A DNA stretch of 64,000 nucleotides from Tomitella gaofuii. GTDB taxonomy: Bacteria; Actinomycetota; Actinomycetes; Mycobacteriales; Mycobacteriaceae. The translations under genes and the position numbers were made by a program. The stretch is from positions 1,936,954 to 2,000,953 of the forward strand of contig NZ_CP059900.1 in assembly GCF_014126825.1 (NCBI RefSeq). Direction: 5' to 3'. The notes below the pieces were generated by a model that was not told the DNA's origin, made no database searches, and saw only the letters and a list, made by a program, of their open reading frames with translations. Positions 55,398-64,000 of the stretch are shown piece after piece (positions within the stretch are counted from its first letter, which is position 1; every line of letters begins with the position of its first letter).

Positions 55398-57020
55398 TCA
55401 GATGCGTTCCACCTCGAGATCGCCGGCCTGATAGCTCGAACGCAGTCGCTTCTTGTCGAACTTGCCCACCGAGGTCTTGGGCACCTCGGTGATCCGCGCC
55501 CAGTTCTCCGGCAGCTGCCACTTCGCGATGCTGCCCGCCATGAAGTCCCGCAGCACCTGCGGAGTGGTGTCCGAACCCTCGCGGAGCACGACCGCGACGA
55601 GCGGGCGCTCGTCCCACTTCTCGTCGGGGACGCCGATCACGGCGGCCTCGAGGACATCGGGATGCCCCATGACGAGGTTCTCCAGGTCGACGGAGGAGAT
55701 CCACTCGCCGCCGGACTTGATGATGTCCTTGGACCTGTCGGTGAGTGTCAGGTACCCATCGGGGGTGATCCGCCCGACGTCGCCCGTCTTCAACCATCCG
55801 TCGTCGAACTTGTCCGCGGAATCGACGCCGTAGTAGGCGCCCGCGATCCACGGCCCCCGCACCTCGAGCTCGCCCACCGACTCGCCGTCCTTGGGGACGA
55901 CGGCGCCGTCGTCGTCGACCAGACGCGCCTCGACGGCGGCGGGGAACCGGCCCTGCGTGTACCGGTAGCGCCAGGCCTCGTCGCCCTCCGCGCCGGCCGG
56001 GGGGTTGGCCACGGAGCCGAGTGGGGACGTCTCGGTCATGCCCCACGCGTGGAGCACCCGGATGCCGTACTGCTCTTCGAACGCGTGCATCAACGACGGT
56101 GGCACTGCCGAGCCTCCGACGACGACCCACTCCATCGAGGAGACGTCGTCGTCGTGGTCCTCCAGGTGGTGCAGGAGCCCCTGCCAGATCGCCGGCACGG
56201 CCGCCGCGAAGTTGGGGCGGGCCTCGGCGATCATCCGCGCCAGGGGGGCCGGCTGGAGGAAACGGTCCGGCATGAGCAGCGACGCGCCGATCATGAACGC
56301 CGCGTACGGCATGCCCCACGACATGGCATGGAACTGCGGCACGATCGCGAGCGCGAGGTCGCCCTGCTTGAGGCCCATGCCGTCCGTCATGCAGACCGAC
56401 ATCGAGTGGAGCCAGATGGACCTGTGCGAATACGCGACGCCCTTGGGGTCCCCCGTGGTCCCGGACGTGTAGCACATGGCCGCCGCGGTGCGCTCGTCGA
56501 GCTCGGGCCAGTCGAACTCGTCCGCCTCCGCGGCGATGAGCTGCTCCCAGCTGTGCACCGTCATTCCGTCGGGGAGGTCGAACTCCGGCACGTGCGACCC
56601 GCTCACGACGATGTGGCGCACGGTCGTGAACTCCGGAATGCGCGGTGCCAGCAGTGGGACGAGGGTGGGATCGACCAGGATGACGTGGTCCTCGGCGTGG
56701 TTCACCACGTGCACCAGTTGGTCCGGGAACAAGCGGATGTTCAGGGTGTGCAGTACGGCGCCCATCGCGGGAATGCCCAGGTAGGCCTCGAGGTGTTCCT
56801 GGTTGTTCCACATGAAGGTGCCGACCCGCTGGTCGCCGGTGACGCCCAGGCCGCGGAGGGCGTGCGCCAGGCGGGCGCAGCGCCGGCCCACTTCGGCGTA
56901 ACTCGCGCTGCGGGGCCCCTCGTCCGTCCAGGTGATCACCTGGGCCTCGCTGTGGACGGTGCTTCCGTAGCGCAACAGTTGCGCGATCGAAAGCGGGGCC
57001 TCCTGCATCGTGCTGAGCAT
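55398..57020 (-). CDS. Fatty-acid--CoA ligase (medium/long-chain, AlkK-like)
   Basis: 540 residues. Acyl-adenylate-forming CoA ligase. Seen: [19 protein letters not shown] (about 188-206), the AlkK-like [29 protein letters not shown] (about 325-340), [41 protein letters not shown] (split: TGDVG about 425, [13 protein letters not shown] about 442), and the acceptor K in [10 protein letters not shown]. Start ATG 57020 with AGGAGA at five bases. It lies on the opposite strand between thrB and rho, where M. tuberculosis has no gene, so it is a lineage-specific insertion into an otherwise conserved block. Confidence 0.9.
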   Translation of the reverse strand: MLSTMQEAPLSIAQLLRYGSTVHSEAQVITWTDEGPRSASYAEVGRRCARLAHALRGLGVTGDQRVGTFMWNNQEHLEAYLGIPAMGAVLHTLNIRLFPDQLVHVVNHAEDHVILVDPTLVPLLAPRIPEFTTVRHIVVSGSHVPEFDLPDGMTVHSWEQLIAAEADEFDWPELDERTAAAMCYTSGTTGDPKGVAYSHRSIWLHSMSVCMTDGMGLKQGDLALAIVPQFHAMSWGMPYAAFMIGASLLMPDRFLQPAPLARMIAEARPNFAAAVPAIWQGLLHHLEDHDDDVSSMEWVVVGGSAVPPSLMHAFEEQYGIRVLHAWGMTETSPLGSVANPPAGAEGDEAWRYRYTQGRFPAAVEARLVDDDGAVVPKDGESVGELEVRGPWIAGAYYGVDSADKFDDGWLKTGDVGRITPDGYLTLTDRSKDIIKSGGEWISSVDLENLVMGHPDVLEAAVIGVPDEKWDERPLVAVVLREGSDTTPQVLRDFMAGSIAKWQLPENWARITEVPKTSVGKFDKKRLRSSYQAGDLEVERI

Positions 57021-57753
57021 CGGATCTCCTGCCTATGGTGGATCGCCCCCGCGGGACGTCGGTTGTGACCACGACCATATCGTCCGTCGGGCGGCTGCGG
57101 GAGAGTCGGAACGGGAACGCGACGCGCCGGGGGTGTTGTTGCAGGGGTGATCCGGCCGGGCTATCCTGGACGCTGTCCGCACGAAATGTGCTGATTCGCA
57201 TGCTCCCCAACGCTGTGTCGCGGGGTTCATGCAGAACGGGTCGACGCCCAGTGGGCTGCTGATCCGGATGTCGTTCCGATGCTCCGTCTCGCCTGGACGA
57301 TGATCTTCCTTCCGAGCGGTCGGCCGAGGGGCGGCACTGTCCGGCCGGTTCTTCTTTGAGGGCATGCTCCTGATTCCTCCAGGGCTTGCTCGGCGGCGGA
57401 ACCCCGGTGGCGGACCAGGTCAGCCGATTGGCGTCTCCCGTGCACCACTGCATCGTGCATGCAGACGGCCAGTGCTCGGCGCGCAACGAACGCCGTGCAG
57501 GGAGCTGTTCGGCGTCGTGCTGTTTGACGGAGCGTCAGGGGCGCACCGCGCGGCCCGGCGCGGGGGCGGCGCTGCAGGTCCGGGCGTATGCGCCGGATCG
57601 GTGGCGCCTGGCTGACGTGCGGCGACCGAAGACTCATCACCATCGGCGCAGGCGGATTCCACCCGCCGATGGGTGCCAGCCCGTGAACATCGCGCAATGC
57701 GATCTACGGCCAGGCCCGGGAGCGATCCGCGCCCGGGTAAAGAAAGGACCTCC
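57021..57753 (+). other. Long intergenic region and rho leader
   Basis: 733 bases with no convincing gene: the open frames here are antisense or GC-driven and lack starts with ribosome sites. A promoter candidate is at 57139-57167; if used, rho has a leader of about 580 bases, long enough for autoregulation by early termination as known for rho genes elsewhere. I found no riboswitch I can name. Confidence 0.5.
57139..57167 (+). promoter_or_regulatory. Sigma-A-type promoter upstream of rho
   Basis: TTGCAG (57139-57144), 17 bases, TATCCT (57162-57167): close to consensus with ideal spacing. Start of transcription predicted near 57174. Confidence 0.5.
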
Positions 57754-59805
57754 GTGACCGATACGGAACTCATCAACACCGCAGCCGCCGCGCAAGGCGG
57801 TGGCCGCGCGCGCGGCGGCGACAAGTCCGCGGTGTCGTCCATGCTTCTTCCCGAGCTGAAGGCGCTGGCCGTGCAGCTCGGGATCAAGGGCACGTCGGGC
57901 ATGCGCAAGGGGCAGCTGCTCGCGGCGATCCAAGAGCACCAGTCCGGTGGCGGGGGCGCGAAGAGTGCCGCGCCGGCCGCCCGGCGGAAGGCGCCCGCGG
58001 CGGCGGAGGCGCCGGCCAAGGACGCCTCCGTCGCGGTGTCACCTGAGCCGAGCGCGCCCGCCCGGAAGGCGCCCGCTCCCGCGGATGCCGCAGAAGGCGG
58101 AACGGCGGGCGATGGCGCCCGGCAGAAGCGGGAGGCAGCGCCGGCGGACGTATCGCCGGCGTCACGCGAGGCGCACGGGGACCGGCGCGCCGGCGGTGCC
58201 GATCAGCGTCAGGGCGATCAGCGTCAGGCCGATCAGCAACAGGCCGATCAGCGTCAGGGCGACCGGCCCGATGCCGCCGGTGGCGGCAAGGCGGCCCGCG
58301 CGCGCGGCGGCGACGGGAACGGTCGCGGCGACGAAGACGGCAACCGCAGGGATCGTGGCGGGCAGTCGCGGCGCGGAAGCCGGGACAACCGCGGTGGCAA
58401 CGACAACCGCGGTGGCAACGACAACCGCGGTGGTGACAAGAACGCTCACGCCAAGTCGTCCGATCACGGCGGCGAGAAAAGTACCGATGGCCAGGGCGGC
58501 AACTCCGGAGGCCAGGGCGGAAACTCCGGAAACCAGGGTGGCCGTGGCCGCGGTCAGGGCGACGGAGACGGGGGTGGCCGGCGCGGACGCCGATTCCGTG
58601 AGCGCAGGCGTGGCCGCGACCGTGGCGACCGTGGCGGCGACGTCGAGGTGCGTGACGACGATGTACTGCAGCCCGTGGCCGGGATCATCGACGTACTCGA
58701 CAACTACGCGTTCGTGCGCACCTCCGGCTACCTTCCGGGGTCCAACGACGTGTACGTGTCGATGAACATGGTCCGCAAGAACGGGCTGCGCCGCGGCGAC
58801 GCGATCACCGGGGCCGTCCGGGTGCCGCGGGACAACGACCACCAGAATCAGCGTCAGAAGTTCAATCCTCTGGTGCGGTTGGACACCGTCAACGGTGCCG
58901 ACGTGGACACTGCCAAGGCGCGCTCGGAGTTCTCCAAACTGACGCCGCTCTACCCCAACCAGCGGTTGCGTCTCGAAACCGAGCCGAACCAGCTGACCAC
59001 AAGGGTCATCGACCTGATCATGCCCATCGGCAAGGGGCAGCGGGCGCTCATCGTCAGTCCGCCCAAGGCGGGCAAGACGACCGTTCTGCAAAGCATCGCC
59101 AATGCGATCGCCACGAACAATCCCGAGTGCTACCTGATGGTGGTGCTCGTCGACGAGCGGCCGGAAGAAGTGACCGACATGCAACGGTCGGTGCGCGGCG
59201 AGGTCATCGCCTCGACCTTCGACCGTCCGCCGTCGGACCACACCTCGGTGGCGGAGCTCGCCATCGAACGGGCCAAGCGGTTGGTCGAGTCGGGCAAGGA
59301 CGTCGTGGTGCTGCTGGATTCGATCACGAGGCTCGGTCGTGCCTACAACAACTCGTCCCCGGCGTCGGGCCGCATCCTTTCCGGCGGCGTCGATTCGACC
59401 GCGCTGTACCCGCCCAAACGGTTCCTGGGCGCGGCGCGCAACATCGAGCACGGGGGCTCTCTGACGATCATCGCCACGGCGATGGTCGAGACCGGTTCGC
59501 AGGGCGACACGGTCATCTTCGAGGAGTTCAAGGGCACCGGCAACGCGGAACTCAAGCTGGACCGGAAGATCGCGGAGCGCCGCGTGTTCCCGGCCGTCGA
59601 CATCAACCCCTCGGGCACCCGCAGGGACGACCTGCTGCTGGCGCCGGAGGAGGCCGCCGTGGTGCATAAGCTGCGCCGGGTGATGTCCGGGCTCGATGCG
59701 CAGCAGGCCATCGACGTCCTGATGGAGCAGCTGAAGAAGACCAGGACGAACTACGAGTTCCTCATGCAGGTCTCCAAGACGGCACTCGGGGCCGCCCCCG
59801 AGTGA
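57754..59805 (+). CDS. rho: Transcription termination factor Rho with large low-complexity N-terminal insert
   Basis: 683 residues against about 420 in E. coli and 602 in M. tuberculosis. Hexameric RNA-dependent ATPase that ends transcription. N-terminal helix bundle ([29 protein letters not shown], about 31-59, shown in two parts by position), then about 240 residues rich in Arg, Gly, Asp, Asn and Gln with in-frame repeats ([10 protein letters not shown] at 58201-58262, NDNRGG at 58391-58436, GGNSGGQ). RNA-binding cold-shock domain about 308-375, then Walker A PPKAGKTT (K441), [11 protein letters not shown] and the Q/R loops. Start GTG 57754 with GAAAGGA at seven bases. The insert is the RNA-binding, disordered type known from high-GC actinobacteria. 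Confidence 0.96.
   Translation: MTDTELINTAAAAQGGGRARGGDKSAVSSMLLPELKALAVQLGIKGTSGMRKGQLLAAIQEHQSGGGGAKSAAPAARRKAPAAAEAPAKDASVAVSPEPSAPARKAPAPADAAEGGTAGDGARQKREAAPADVSPASREAHGDRRAGGADQRQGDQRQADQQQADQRQGDRPDAAGGGKAARARGGDGNGRGDEDGNRRDRGGQSRRGSRDNRGGNDNRGGNDNRGGDKNAHAKSSDHGGEKSTDGQGGNSGGQGGNSGNQGGRGRGQGDGDGGGRRGRRFRERRRGRDRGDRGGDVEVRDDDVLQPVAGIIDVLDNYAFVRTSGYLPGSNDVYVSMNMVRKNGLRRGDAITGAVRVPRDNDHQNQRQKFNPLVRLDTVNGADVDTAKARSEFSKLTPLYPNQRLRLETEPNQLTTRVIDLIMPIGKGQRALIVSPPKAGKTTVLQSIANAIATNNPECYLMVVLVDERPEEVTDMQRSVRGEVIASTFDRPPSDHTSVAELAIERAKRLVESGKDVVVLLDSITRLGRAYNNSSPASGRILSGGVDSTALYPPKRFLGAARNIEHGGSLTIIATAMVETGSQGDTVIFEEFKGTGNAELKLDRKIAERRVFPAVDINPSGTRRDDLLLAPEEAAVVHKLRRVMSGLDAQQAIDVLMEQLKKTRTNYEFLMQVSKTALGAAPE
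58201..58262 (+). repeat. 15-bp in-frame repeats inside rho
   Basis: GATCAGCGTCAGGGC and near copies (with GCC or CAA variants) repeated four times head to tail, coding for [15 protein letters not shown] units. A second cluster of 18-bp units (coding NDNRGG) is at about 58391-58436. Confidence 0.85.
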
Positions 59806-59809
59806 GCGT

Positions 59810-59832
59810 CCGGTACCCGATGCGGGTTCCGG
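59810..59832 (+). terminator. Short hairpin after rho
   Basis: CCGG-T-ACCC, loop GATGC, GGGT-T-CCGG: two four-base stems with a T-T mismatch, five bases after the rho stop and followed by GAACAAAA. A modest terminator or processing site between rho and rpmE. Confidence 0.45.
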
Positions 59833-59935
59833 GAACAAAACGCGCTCTGACATACTTGTACGGTTGTGTCCGGTACCGGTTCACGTCGTCGGCCTGACTG
59901 CCGGCGGCGACCCGGGACCACTACGAGAGGACCCC

Positions 59936-60163
59936 ATGAAGACTGGCATCCACCCCGAGTACGTCGCGACCACCGTCGTGTGCGGCTGCGGGAACACGTT
60001 CGAGACCATGAGCACGAAGGAAGACGGGCGTATCAACGTCGAGGTCTGCTCCAAGTGCCACCCGTTCTACACCGGAAAGCAGAAGATCCTCGACACCGGC
60101 GGCCGTGTGGCCCGCTTCGAGGCGCGCTACGGCAAGCGCACCAAGGGCTCTTCCGCGAAGTAG
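59936..60163 (+). CDS. rpmE: 50S ribosomal protein L31, zinc-binding form
   Basis: 75 residues. Large-subunit protein with a zinc site: C16, C18, C38 and C41 (CGC and CSKC), so the Cys-containing form that zinc-starved cells replace by a Cys-less paralogue (none in window). Family blocks [10 protein letters not shown] and [13 protein letters not shown] 59936 with GAGAGGA just before. Stands between rho and prfA as in mycobacteria; a hairpin follows. Confidence 0.97.
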   Translation: MKTGIHPEYVATTVVCGCGNTFETMSTKEDGRINVEVCSKCHPFYTGKQKILDTGGRVARFEARYGKRTKGSSAK

Positions 60164-60170
60164 CCGTGCC

Positions 60171-60211
60171 GCCGGCGCCCGTCCTGCAGCCAACGCAGGC
60201 CGGGCGCCGGC
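60171..60211 (+). terminator. Hairpin between rpmE and prfA
   Basis: GCCGGCGCCCG-T-CCTGC (60171-60187), loop AGCCAAC, GCAGG-C-CGGGCGCCGGC (60195-60211): 16 pairs with a single mismatch. Probably ends or weakens read-through from the very highly expressed rpmE into prfA. Confidence 0.7.
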
Positions 60212-60283
60212 GTCGTTCCGGCACCGGCCGGTGACGGACCGTCGGGTCCGTCCGCACGGCAGACCCTTCAATCGAGGAGTGAG

Positions 60284-61363
60284 ATGAGCGGGACGCGGCA
60301 GCCGTCGGCGATCGACGACATCCTTGCCGAGCATGCGGGTCTGCAACAGCAGATGTCCGATCCGGCGCTGCATGACGATCCGGCGGCGGCCCGCCGCGTG
60401 GGGAAGCGCTTCGCGCAACTCTCGCCGGTGATCGCGGTTCACGACCGGTTGGCGGCGGCCCGCGCGGATCTCGAGGCCGCGCGTGAACTGGCGGCGGAGG
60501 ACGCGGCGTTCGCGCAGGAAGCCCAGGCGCTGGAGGCGCGTGTGGACGAGCTCGACGCCCAGTTGACGGACCTTCTCGCCCCCCGCGACCCCCACGACGG
60601 CGACGATGTCGTGCTCGAGGTCAAGAGCGGGGAGGGCGGCGAGGAGTCCGCACTGTTCGCGTCCGACCTGGCGCGGATGTACCTGCGCTATGCCGAGCAC
60701 TGCGGCTGGAAGGTCGAGATCCTCGGCGCGTCCGTATCCGATCTGGGCGGGTACAAGGAGGCGACGTTGTCGATCAAGTCGCGTGGCGACGGCCCCGACG
60801 GCGTGTGGGCGAGGCTGAAATTCGAGGGCGGGGTCCACCGGGTGCAACGGGTGCCGGTGACGGAGTCGCAGGGCCGGGTGCACACATCCGCCGCCGGCGT
60901 GCTGGTGTACCCGGAACCGGAGGAGGTCGAGGACATCGCGATCGATGATGCGGACATCCGCGTCGACGTCTACCGATCCTCCGGCAAGGGCGGCCAGGGG
61001 GTGAACACCACCGACTCGGCGGTGCGCATCACGCATTTGCCCACCGGCATCGTGGTCACCTGTCAGAACGAGCGTTCGCAGCTGCAGAACAAGGCCCGTG
61101 CCCTGCAGGTGCTCGCGGCGCGGCTCAAGGCGGCGGCGGAGGAGGCCGCCGAGGCGGAGGCGGCGGAGGATCGGCACAGCCAGATCCGCACTGTCGACCG
61201 TTCCGAGCGCATCCGCACATACAACTTCCCGGAGAACCGGATCGCCGACCACCGCATCGGGTTCAAGGCCCACAACCTCGACGCCGTACTGGACGGCGAG
61301 CTCGGGCCGTTGCTCGATGCGCTGGAACAGGCCGACCGCGACGCACGGGTGCAGGCGGAATGA
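60284..61363 (+). CDS. prfA: Peptide chain release factor 1
   Basis: 359 residues. Reads UAA and UAG and releases the peptide. GGQ (236-238, in [10 protein letters not shown]) is the catalytic motif, whose Gln is methylated by the product of the next gene. N-terminal coiled region to about 100, then domain 2 with [17 protein letters not shown]. The stop-codon-reading tripeptide (P-x-T type) falls at [12 protein letters not shown] 60284 with GAGGAG at six bases. prmC begins 25 bases after the stop. Confidence 0.96.
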   Translation: MSGTRQPSAIDDILAEHAGLQQQMSDPALHDDPAAARRVGKRFAQLSPVIAVHDRLAAARADLEAARELAAEDAAFAQEAQALEARVDELDAQLTDLLAPRDPHDGDDVVLEVKSGEGGEESALFASDLARMYLRYAEHCGWKVEILGASVSDLGGYKEATLSIKSRGDGPDGVWARLKFEGGVHRVQRVPVTESQGRVHTSAAGVLVYPEPEEVEDIAIDDADIRVDVYRSSGKGGQGVNTTDSAVRITHLPTGIVVTCQNERSQLQNKARALQVLAARLKAAAEEAAEAEAAEDRHSQIRTVDRSERIRTYNFPENRIADHRIGFKAHNLDAVLDGELGPLLDALEQADRDARVQAE

Positions 61364-61388
61364 CGAGGCCCGCGACGGCGGTGCGGCG

Positions 61389-62336
61389 ATGACCCGCCGG
61401 CCGCTCCGGCTCGCGATCATCGACGCCGCAGCGGAACTGGCGTCCGCCGGCGTCCCGGATCCCCGGATCGACGCGGAGATCCTCGCGGCCCATGTCGCGA
61501 GGGTCGAACGGTCACGGCTCGGTCTTGTGCCGCTGGTCGACGAGGACGTGCTCGTCCGCTACCGCGAGCTGGTCGCTCTGCGAGCGACACGGGTGCCGCT
61601 GCAGCACATTCTGGGCAGCGCCCCCCTCGGCCCGATCGACGTCGCCGTGGGGCCCGGTGTCTTCACCCCCCGGTTCGAGACCGAGCTGCTGTTCGCCTGG
61701 GCGGTCGCGGGCCTGCGCCGGTGGGACGAGGCCCGTGAATGCAGCACCGATTCCGCGCGGCGGCCGGGTCCGGAGCGCGCCGGCCCCGTCGTGCTCGATC
61801 TGTGCACCGGATCGGGTGCGCTGGCCCTGGCGATCGCGCATGAAAGGCCCGACGCCGAGGTGCACGCCGTGGAACTCGACACCGCCGCGCTCGCGTGGGC
61901 CCGCCGGAATGCCGACGCGCGCGCCCGGGCGGGCGACACGCCCATCCACCTGCACCAGGGCGATGTCACCGACCGGGACCTGCTCGCGCGGCTCGAGGGG
62001 GGCGTCGACGTGATCGTGGCGAATCCGCCCTACGTGCCGGAGTCGACGCCGGTCGAGGTGGAGGTGCGGGATCATGATCCCGTCCGGGCCGTATTCGCCG
62101 GCCCGGACGGCCTGGACGTGATCCGGCCGATGGTCGCCAATATCGCCAGGTGGCTGCGGATCGACGGCATCGTGGGCGTCGAACACGACGCGACCAACGG
62201 CGACGCGACGGCCGGGCTGTTCCGTGCTCGGAGGGTCTTCGACGACGTCTCACAGGAGGCGGACCTCGTCGGCAGGCCGCGGTTCGTGGTGGCGAGGCGT
62301 GCGGCGACCGCAGCCGAGGCGCAGTGGTGGCGGTGA
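61389..62336 (+). CDS. prmC: Release factor glutamine methyltransferase
   Basis: 315 residues. Methylates the Gln of the GGQ motif in release factors using SAM. N-terminal helical domain (about 1-80, with VPLQHILGSAPLG and TPRFETELL), SAM loop VLDLCTGSGALALAIA (about 137-152) and catalytic NPPY (212-215) in VIVANPPYVPES. Start ATG 61389; the ribosome site is weak, so coupling to prfA translation is plausible. Adjacent to its substrate gene, as in most bacteria. Confidence 0.95.
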   Translation: MTRRPLRLAIIDAAAELASAGVPDPRIDAEILAAHVARVERSRLGLVPLVDEDVLVRYRELVALRATRVPLQHILGSAPLGPIDVAVGPGVFTPRFETELLFAWAVAGLRRWDEARECSTDSARRPGPERAGPVVLDLCTGSGALALAIAHERPDAEVHAVELDTAALAWARRNADARARAGDTPIHLHQGDVTDRDLLARLEGGVDVIVANPPYVPESTPVEVEVRDHDPVRAVFAGPDGLDVIRPMVANIARWLRIDGIVGVEHDATNGDATAGLFRARRVFDDVSQEADLVGRPRFVVARRAATAAEAQWWR

Positions 62337-62394
62337 ACCCGGCGCCGGGCGGAGCGCGCACCACCGTGATTCGGACAGATGATTGGATGAGGAT

Positions 62395-63048
62395 GTGAAC
62401 ACTGTTTTCGACTGTGCGGATCCAGCCTCGCGGGCGGCCGGGATCGATGCCGCCGCATCGGCATTGCGCTCCGGGCGGCTGGTGGTGATGCCGACGGACA
62501 CCGTGTACGGACTCGGGTGCGACGCTTTCGACGGCGATGCGGTGTCGGCTCTCCTGCGAGCGAAGGGCCGCGGGCGCGACATGCCCGTGCCTGTGCTGGT
62601 GGGCTCGTGGTCGACCATCGACGGTCTCGTCTACAGCGTCTCCGACCAGGCGCGGAGCCTGATCCGGGCGTTCTGGCCGGGCGGTCTGAGCCTGGTGGTG
62701 CGGCAGGCCCCGTCGCTCGGCTGGGACCTGGGCGACGCGCATGGCACCGTGATGCTGCGCATGCCGCTGCACCCCGTGGCCGTCGAACTGCTGCGCACGG
62801 TGGGCCCGATGGCCGTGTCCAGCGCCAATATCTCGGGGCGTCCGCCGAGCACGACGATGGCCGACGCCAAGGCGCAGCTCGGCTCCGCTGTGGAGGTCTT
62901 CCTCGACGGGGGCCGTTGCGAGCACGGCGTGCCGTCGACGATCGTCGACGTCAGCGGCACCGCACCGCGCATCCTGCGTGAGGGGGCGGTGACCGCGCAA
63001 TCGGTGGCGGACGTCGTCGGCGTCTCCGTCGAGGACCTGCGGTCCTGA
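62395..63048 (+). CDS. sua5: L-threonylcarbamoyladenylate synthase (Sua5/YrdC/TsaC)
   Basis: 217 residues, the same as mycobacterial Rv1301. Makes threonylcarbamoyl-AMP from threonine, bicarbonate and ATP for the t6A37 modification of ANN-reading tRNAs. YrdC core: MPTDTVYGLGCDAF, KGRGRDMPVPVLVG, FWPGGLSLVV, GTVMLRMPLHPVAVELL, SSANISGRPPSTT, STIVDVSG. GTG 62395 (VNTVFDCADP) matches the homologue N-terminus; TTG 62383 is an alternative. The shorter YrdC-only type, with no Sua5 C-domain. Confidence 0.94.
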   Translation: MNTVFDCADPASRAAGIDAAASALRSGRLVVMPTDTVYGLGCDAFDGDAVSALLRAKGRGRDMPVPVLVGSWSTIDGLVYSVSDQARSLIRAFWPGGLSLVVRQAPSLGWDLGDAHGTVMLRMPLHPVAVELLRTVGPMAVSSANISGRPPSTTMADAKAQLGSAVEVFLDGGRCEHGVPSTIVDVSGTAPRILREGAVTAQSVADVVGVSVEDLRS

Positions 63049-63094
63049 GGGCGGGGCGGACGCCATCAGCGGGGCAATCGTCGACGGCGCAGCG

Positions 63095-64000
63095 ATGTCC
63101 GCTGTGCCGGGGTCGCCGGGCACGGCCGTGAGCGTGGTCGCTCAGGCCGCCGGCGGTTTGGGCGTGCCGGTGCGCGAGCTGGGCCTGCTGGTATTGGCGA
63201 GTGCGGTGATCACGTTCCTGGTGACAGGCGTGGTCCGAGTGCTCGCGATCCGGTTCGGCGCGATGGCGATCCCGCGGCAACGCGACGTGCACGCGACGCC
63301 CGTCCCGCGGCTCGGCGGCGTCGGCATGTATCTCGGCATAGTCATCTCGTTCGGGCTGGCCAGTCAGCTGCCCGCACTCACCCGGGGGTTCGAGTTCGGC
63401 ACCGATGTCGTCGCCGTCATGGTCGCGGGGGCGGTCATCGTCATCGTCGGCGCCATCGACGACACCTGGGGGCTCGACGCGCTCACCAAATTCGTCGGGC
63501 AGGTCACGGCCGCGGGAGTCATGGTCGTTTTCGGCCTGACCTGGTTTCTGCTGTTCCTCCCGTGGGGCGGGGGAGTGACGGTGGTCCTCGACCAGCTCCA
63601 GGCCGGCACGCTCACCGTCCTCGTCACGGTGGTCATGATCAACGCGGTCAACTTCATCGACGGGCTCGACGGTCTTGCCGCGGGCGTGGGCCTGATCGCC
63701 GCTGCCGCGGTGTGCCTGTTCTCTGTGAGCCTCCTGCGCGACCAGGGCGGAGACGTCAGCGCGTATCCGCCCGCGATGATCGCAGCCGCGCTGGGCGGGG
63801 CGTGCCTGGGGTTCCTGCCGCACAATTTCCATCGCGCGCGGATCTTCATGGGCGACTCCGGTTCGATGCTCATCGGCCTCATGCTGGCCGCCGCGTCGAC
63901 GAGCGCGTCCGGGCGCATCGGTCTGGCCGCATATGGGACCAAAGACCTGCTCGCCCTGCTTTCGCCCGTGCTCGTGGTGGGGGCGATCATGTTCATCCCG
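63095..64000 (+). CDS. wecA: Undecaprenyl-phosphate GlcNAc-1-phosphate transferase (WecA/Rfe), cut by window edge
   Basis: About 302 residues visible of roughly 400. Membrane enzyme that loads GlcNAc-1-phosphate on decaprenyl/undecaprenyl phosphate; in mycobacteria it starts the linker between arabinogalactan and peptidoglycan. Seen: RQRDVHATPVPRLGG (substrate loop), GAIDDTWGLD (Asp pair), INAVNFIDGLDGLAAG, and PHNFHRARIFMGDSGSM, all family hallmarks, between about eight hydrophobic segments. Start ATG 63095 is a guess; no good ribosome site is seen and a start further in is possible. Follows sua5 as Rv1302 follows Rv1301. Confidence 0.93.
   Translation, partial: MSAVPGSPGTAVSVVAQAAGGLGVPVRELGLLVLASAVITFLVTGVVRVLAIRFGAMAIPRQRDVHATPVPRLGGVGMYLGIVISFGLASQLPALTRGFEFGTDVVAVMVAGAVIVIVGAIDDTWGLDALTKFVGQVTAAGVMVVFGLTWFLLFLPWGGGVTVVLDQLQAGTLTVLVTVVMINAVNFIDGLDGLAAGVGLIAAAAVCLFSVSLLRDQGGDVSAYPPAMIAAALGGACLGFLPHNFHRARIFMGDSGSMLIGLMLAAASTSASGRIGLAAYGTKDLLALLSPVLVVGAIMFIP

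Noticed and set aside
57420-58019. Minus-strand open frame of 199 codons across the rho start
   Set aside because: Antisense to the Ala-rich rho N-terminus and its leader; no start signal and no domain.

Overview
The window is one continuous chromosomal stretch of a very GC-rich actinobacterium. Gene content and order point to the mycolic-acid-bearing order Mycobacteriales (relatives of Mycobacterium, Gordonia, Tsukamurella, Tomitella or Dietzia); I cannot fix the genus. Evidence for this is the Kgd-type 2-oxoglutarate decarboxylase with its fused E2-like N-terminus, the three-gene pntAa-pntAb-pntB transhydrogenase, an NDMA-dependent alcohol dehydrogenase, Rv2525c-like and MTB12-like exported proteins, and the block argS-lysA-hom-thrC-thrB-(fadD)-rho-rpmE-prfA-prmC-sua5-wecA, which matches Rv1292 to Rv1302 of M. 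tuberculosis except for an inserted fadD. I see no insertion sequence, prophage, CRISPR array or integrase.

Layout. 1-8 kb (minus strand): 5' part of kgd, a giant fused ABC exporter, a GNAT acetyltransferase and an aldonolactone oxidase, the last divergent from a TetR regulator. 8-12 kb: FadD15-type acyl-CoA synthetase, an alpha/beta hydrolase and an unrecognised gene. 12-20 kb: DEAD-box helicase, an alcohol dehydrogenase/aldehyde dehydrogenase operon and a heteromeric acyl-CoA dehydrogenase pair, each closed by a strong hairpin. 20-26 kb: envelope and repair genes (lytic transglycosylase, type-B carboxylesterase, Tat-exported DUF1906 protein, DUF4232 lipoprotein, UdgB). 26-29 kb: a tightly overlapped TDT-transporter/DUF309/COG0523 operon. 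29-34 kb: transhydrogenase operon, an MFS exporter and an HNH nuclease. 34-38 kb: bkdABC branched-chain 2-oxoacid dehydrogenase. 38-46 kb: MTB12-like lipoprotein, a DHA2 exporter and an overlapped VWA/SNF2-helicase/SWIM operon. 46-48.7 kb: metallo-hydrolase, a PAP2 phosphatase with a likely frameshift, and tRNA-Arg(CCG). 48.9-64 kb: arginyl-tRNA synthetase, aspartate-family amino acid genes, Rho and translation/termination genes, ending inside wecA.

How the genes work together. The lipid and alcohol genes (two acyl-CoA synthetases, the ACAD pair, the ADH/ALDH operon, bkdABC) feed oxidative carbon metabolism into Kgd, while PntAB balances NADH and NADPH. LysA, Hom, ThrC and ThrB draw lysine (also a peptidoglycan-pathway branch) and threonine from aspartate. 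WecA, the lytic transglycosylase and the exported proteins serve the envelope.

Points most worth checking: a one-base frameshift in the PAP2 gene; a recurring pattern of short tandem duplications lying on gene ends or starts (19 bp x3, 62 bp x2.5, 21 bp x2, 18 bp x2.7); the asymmetric ATPase sites of the fused ABC exporter; the VWA/SNF2/SWIM operon; the TDT/DUF309/COG0523 operon; and several promoter-proximal symmetric sites. None of these amounts to a clearly new system on sequence alone.
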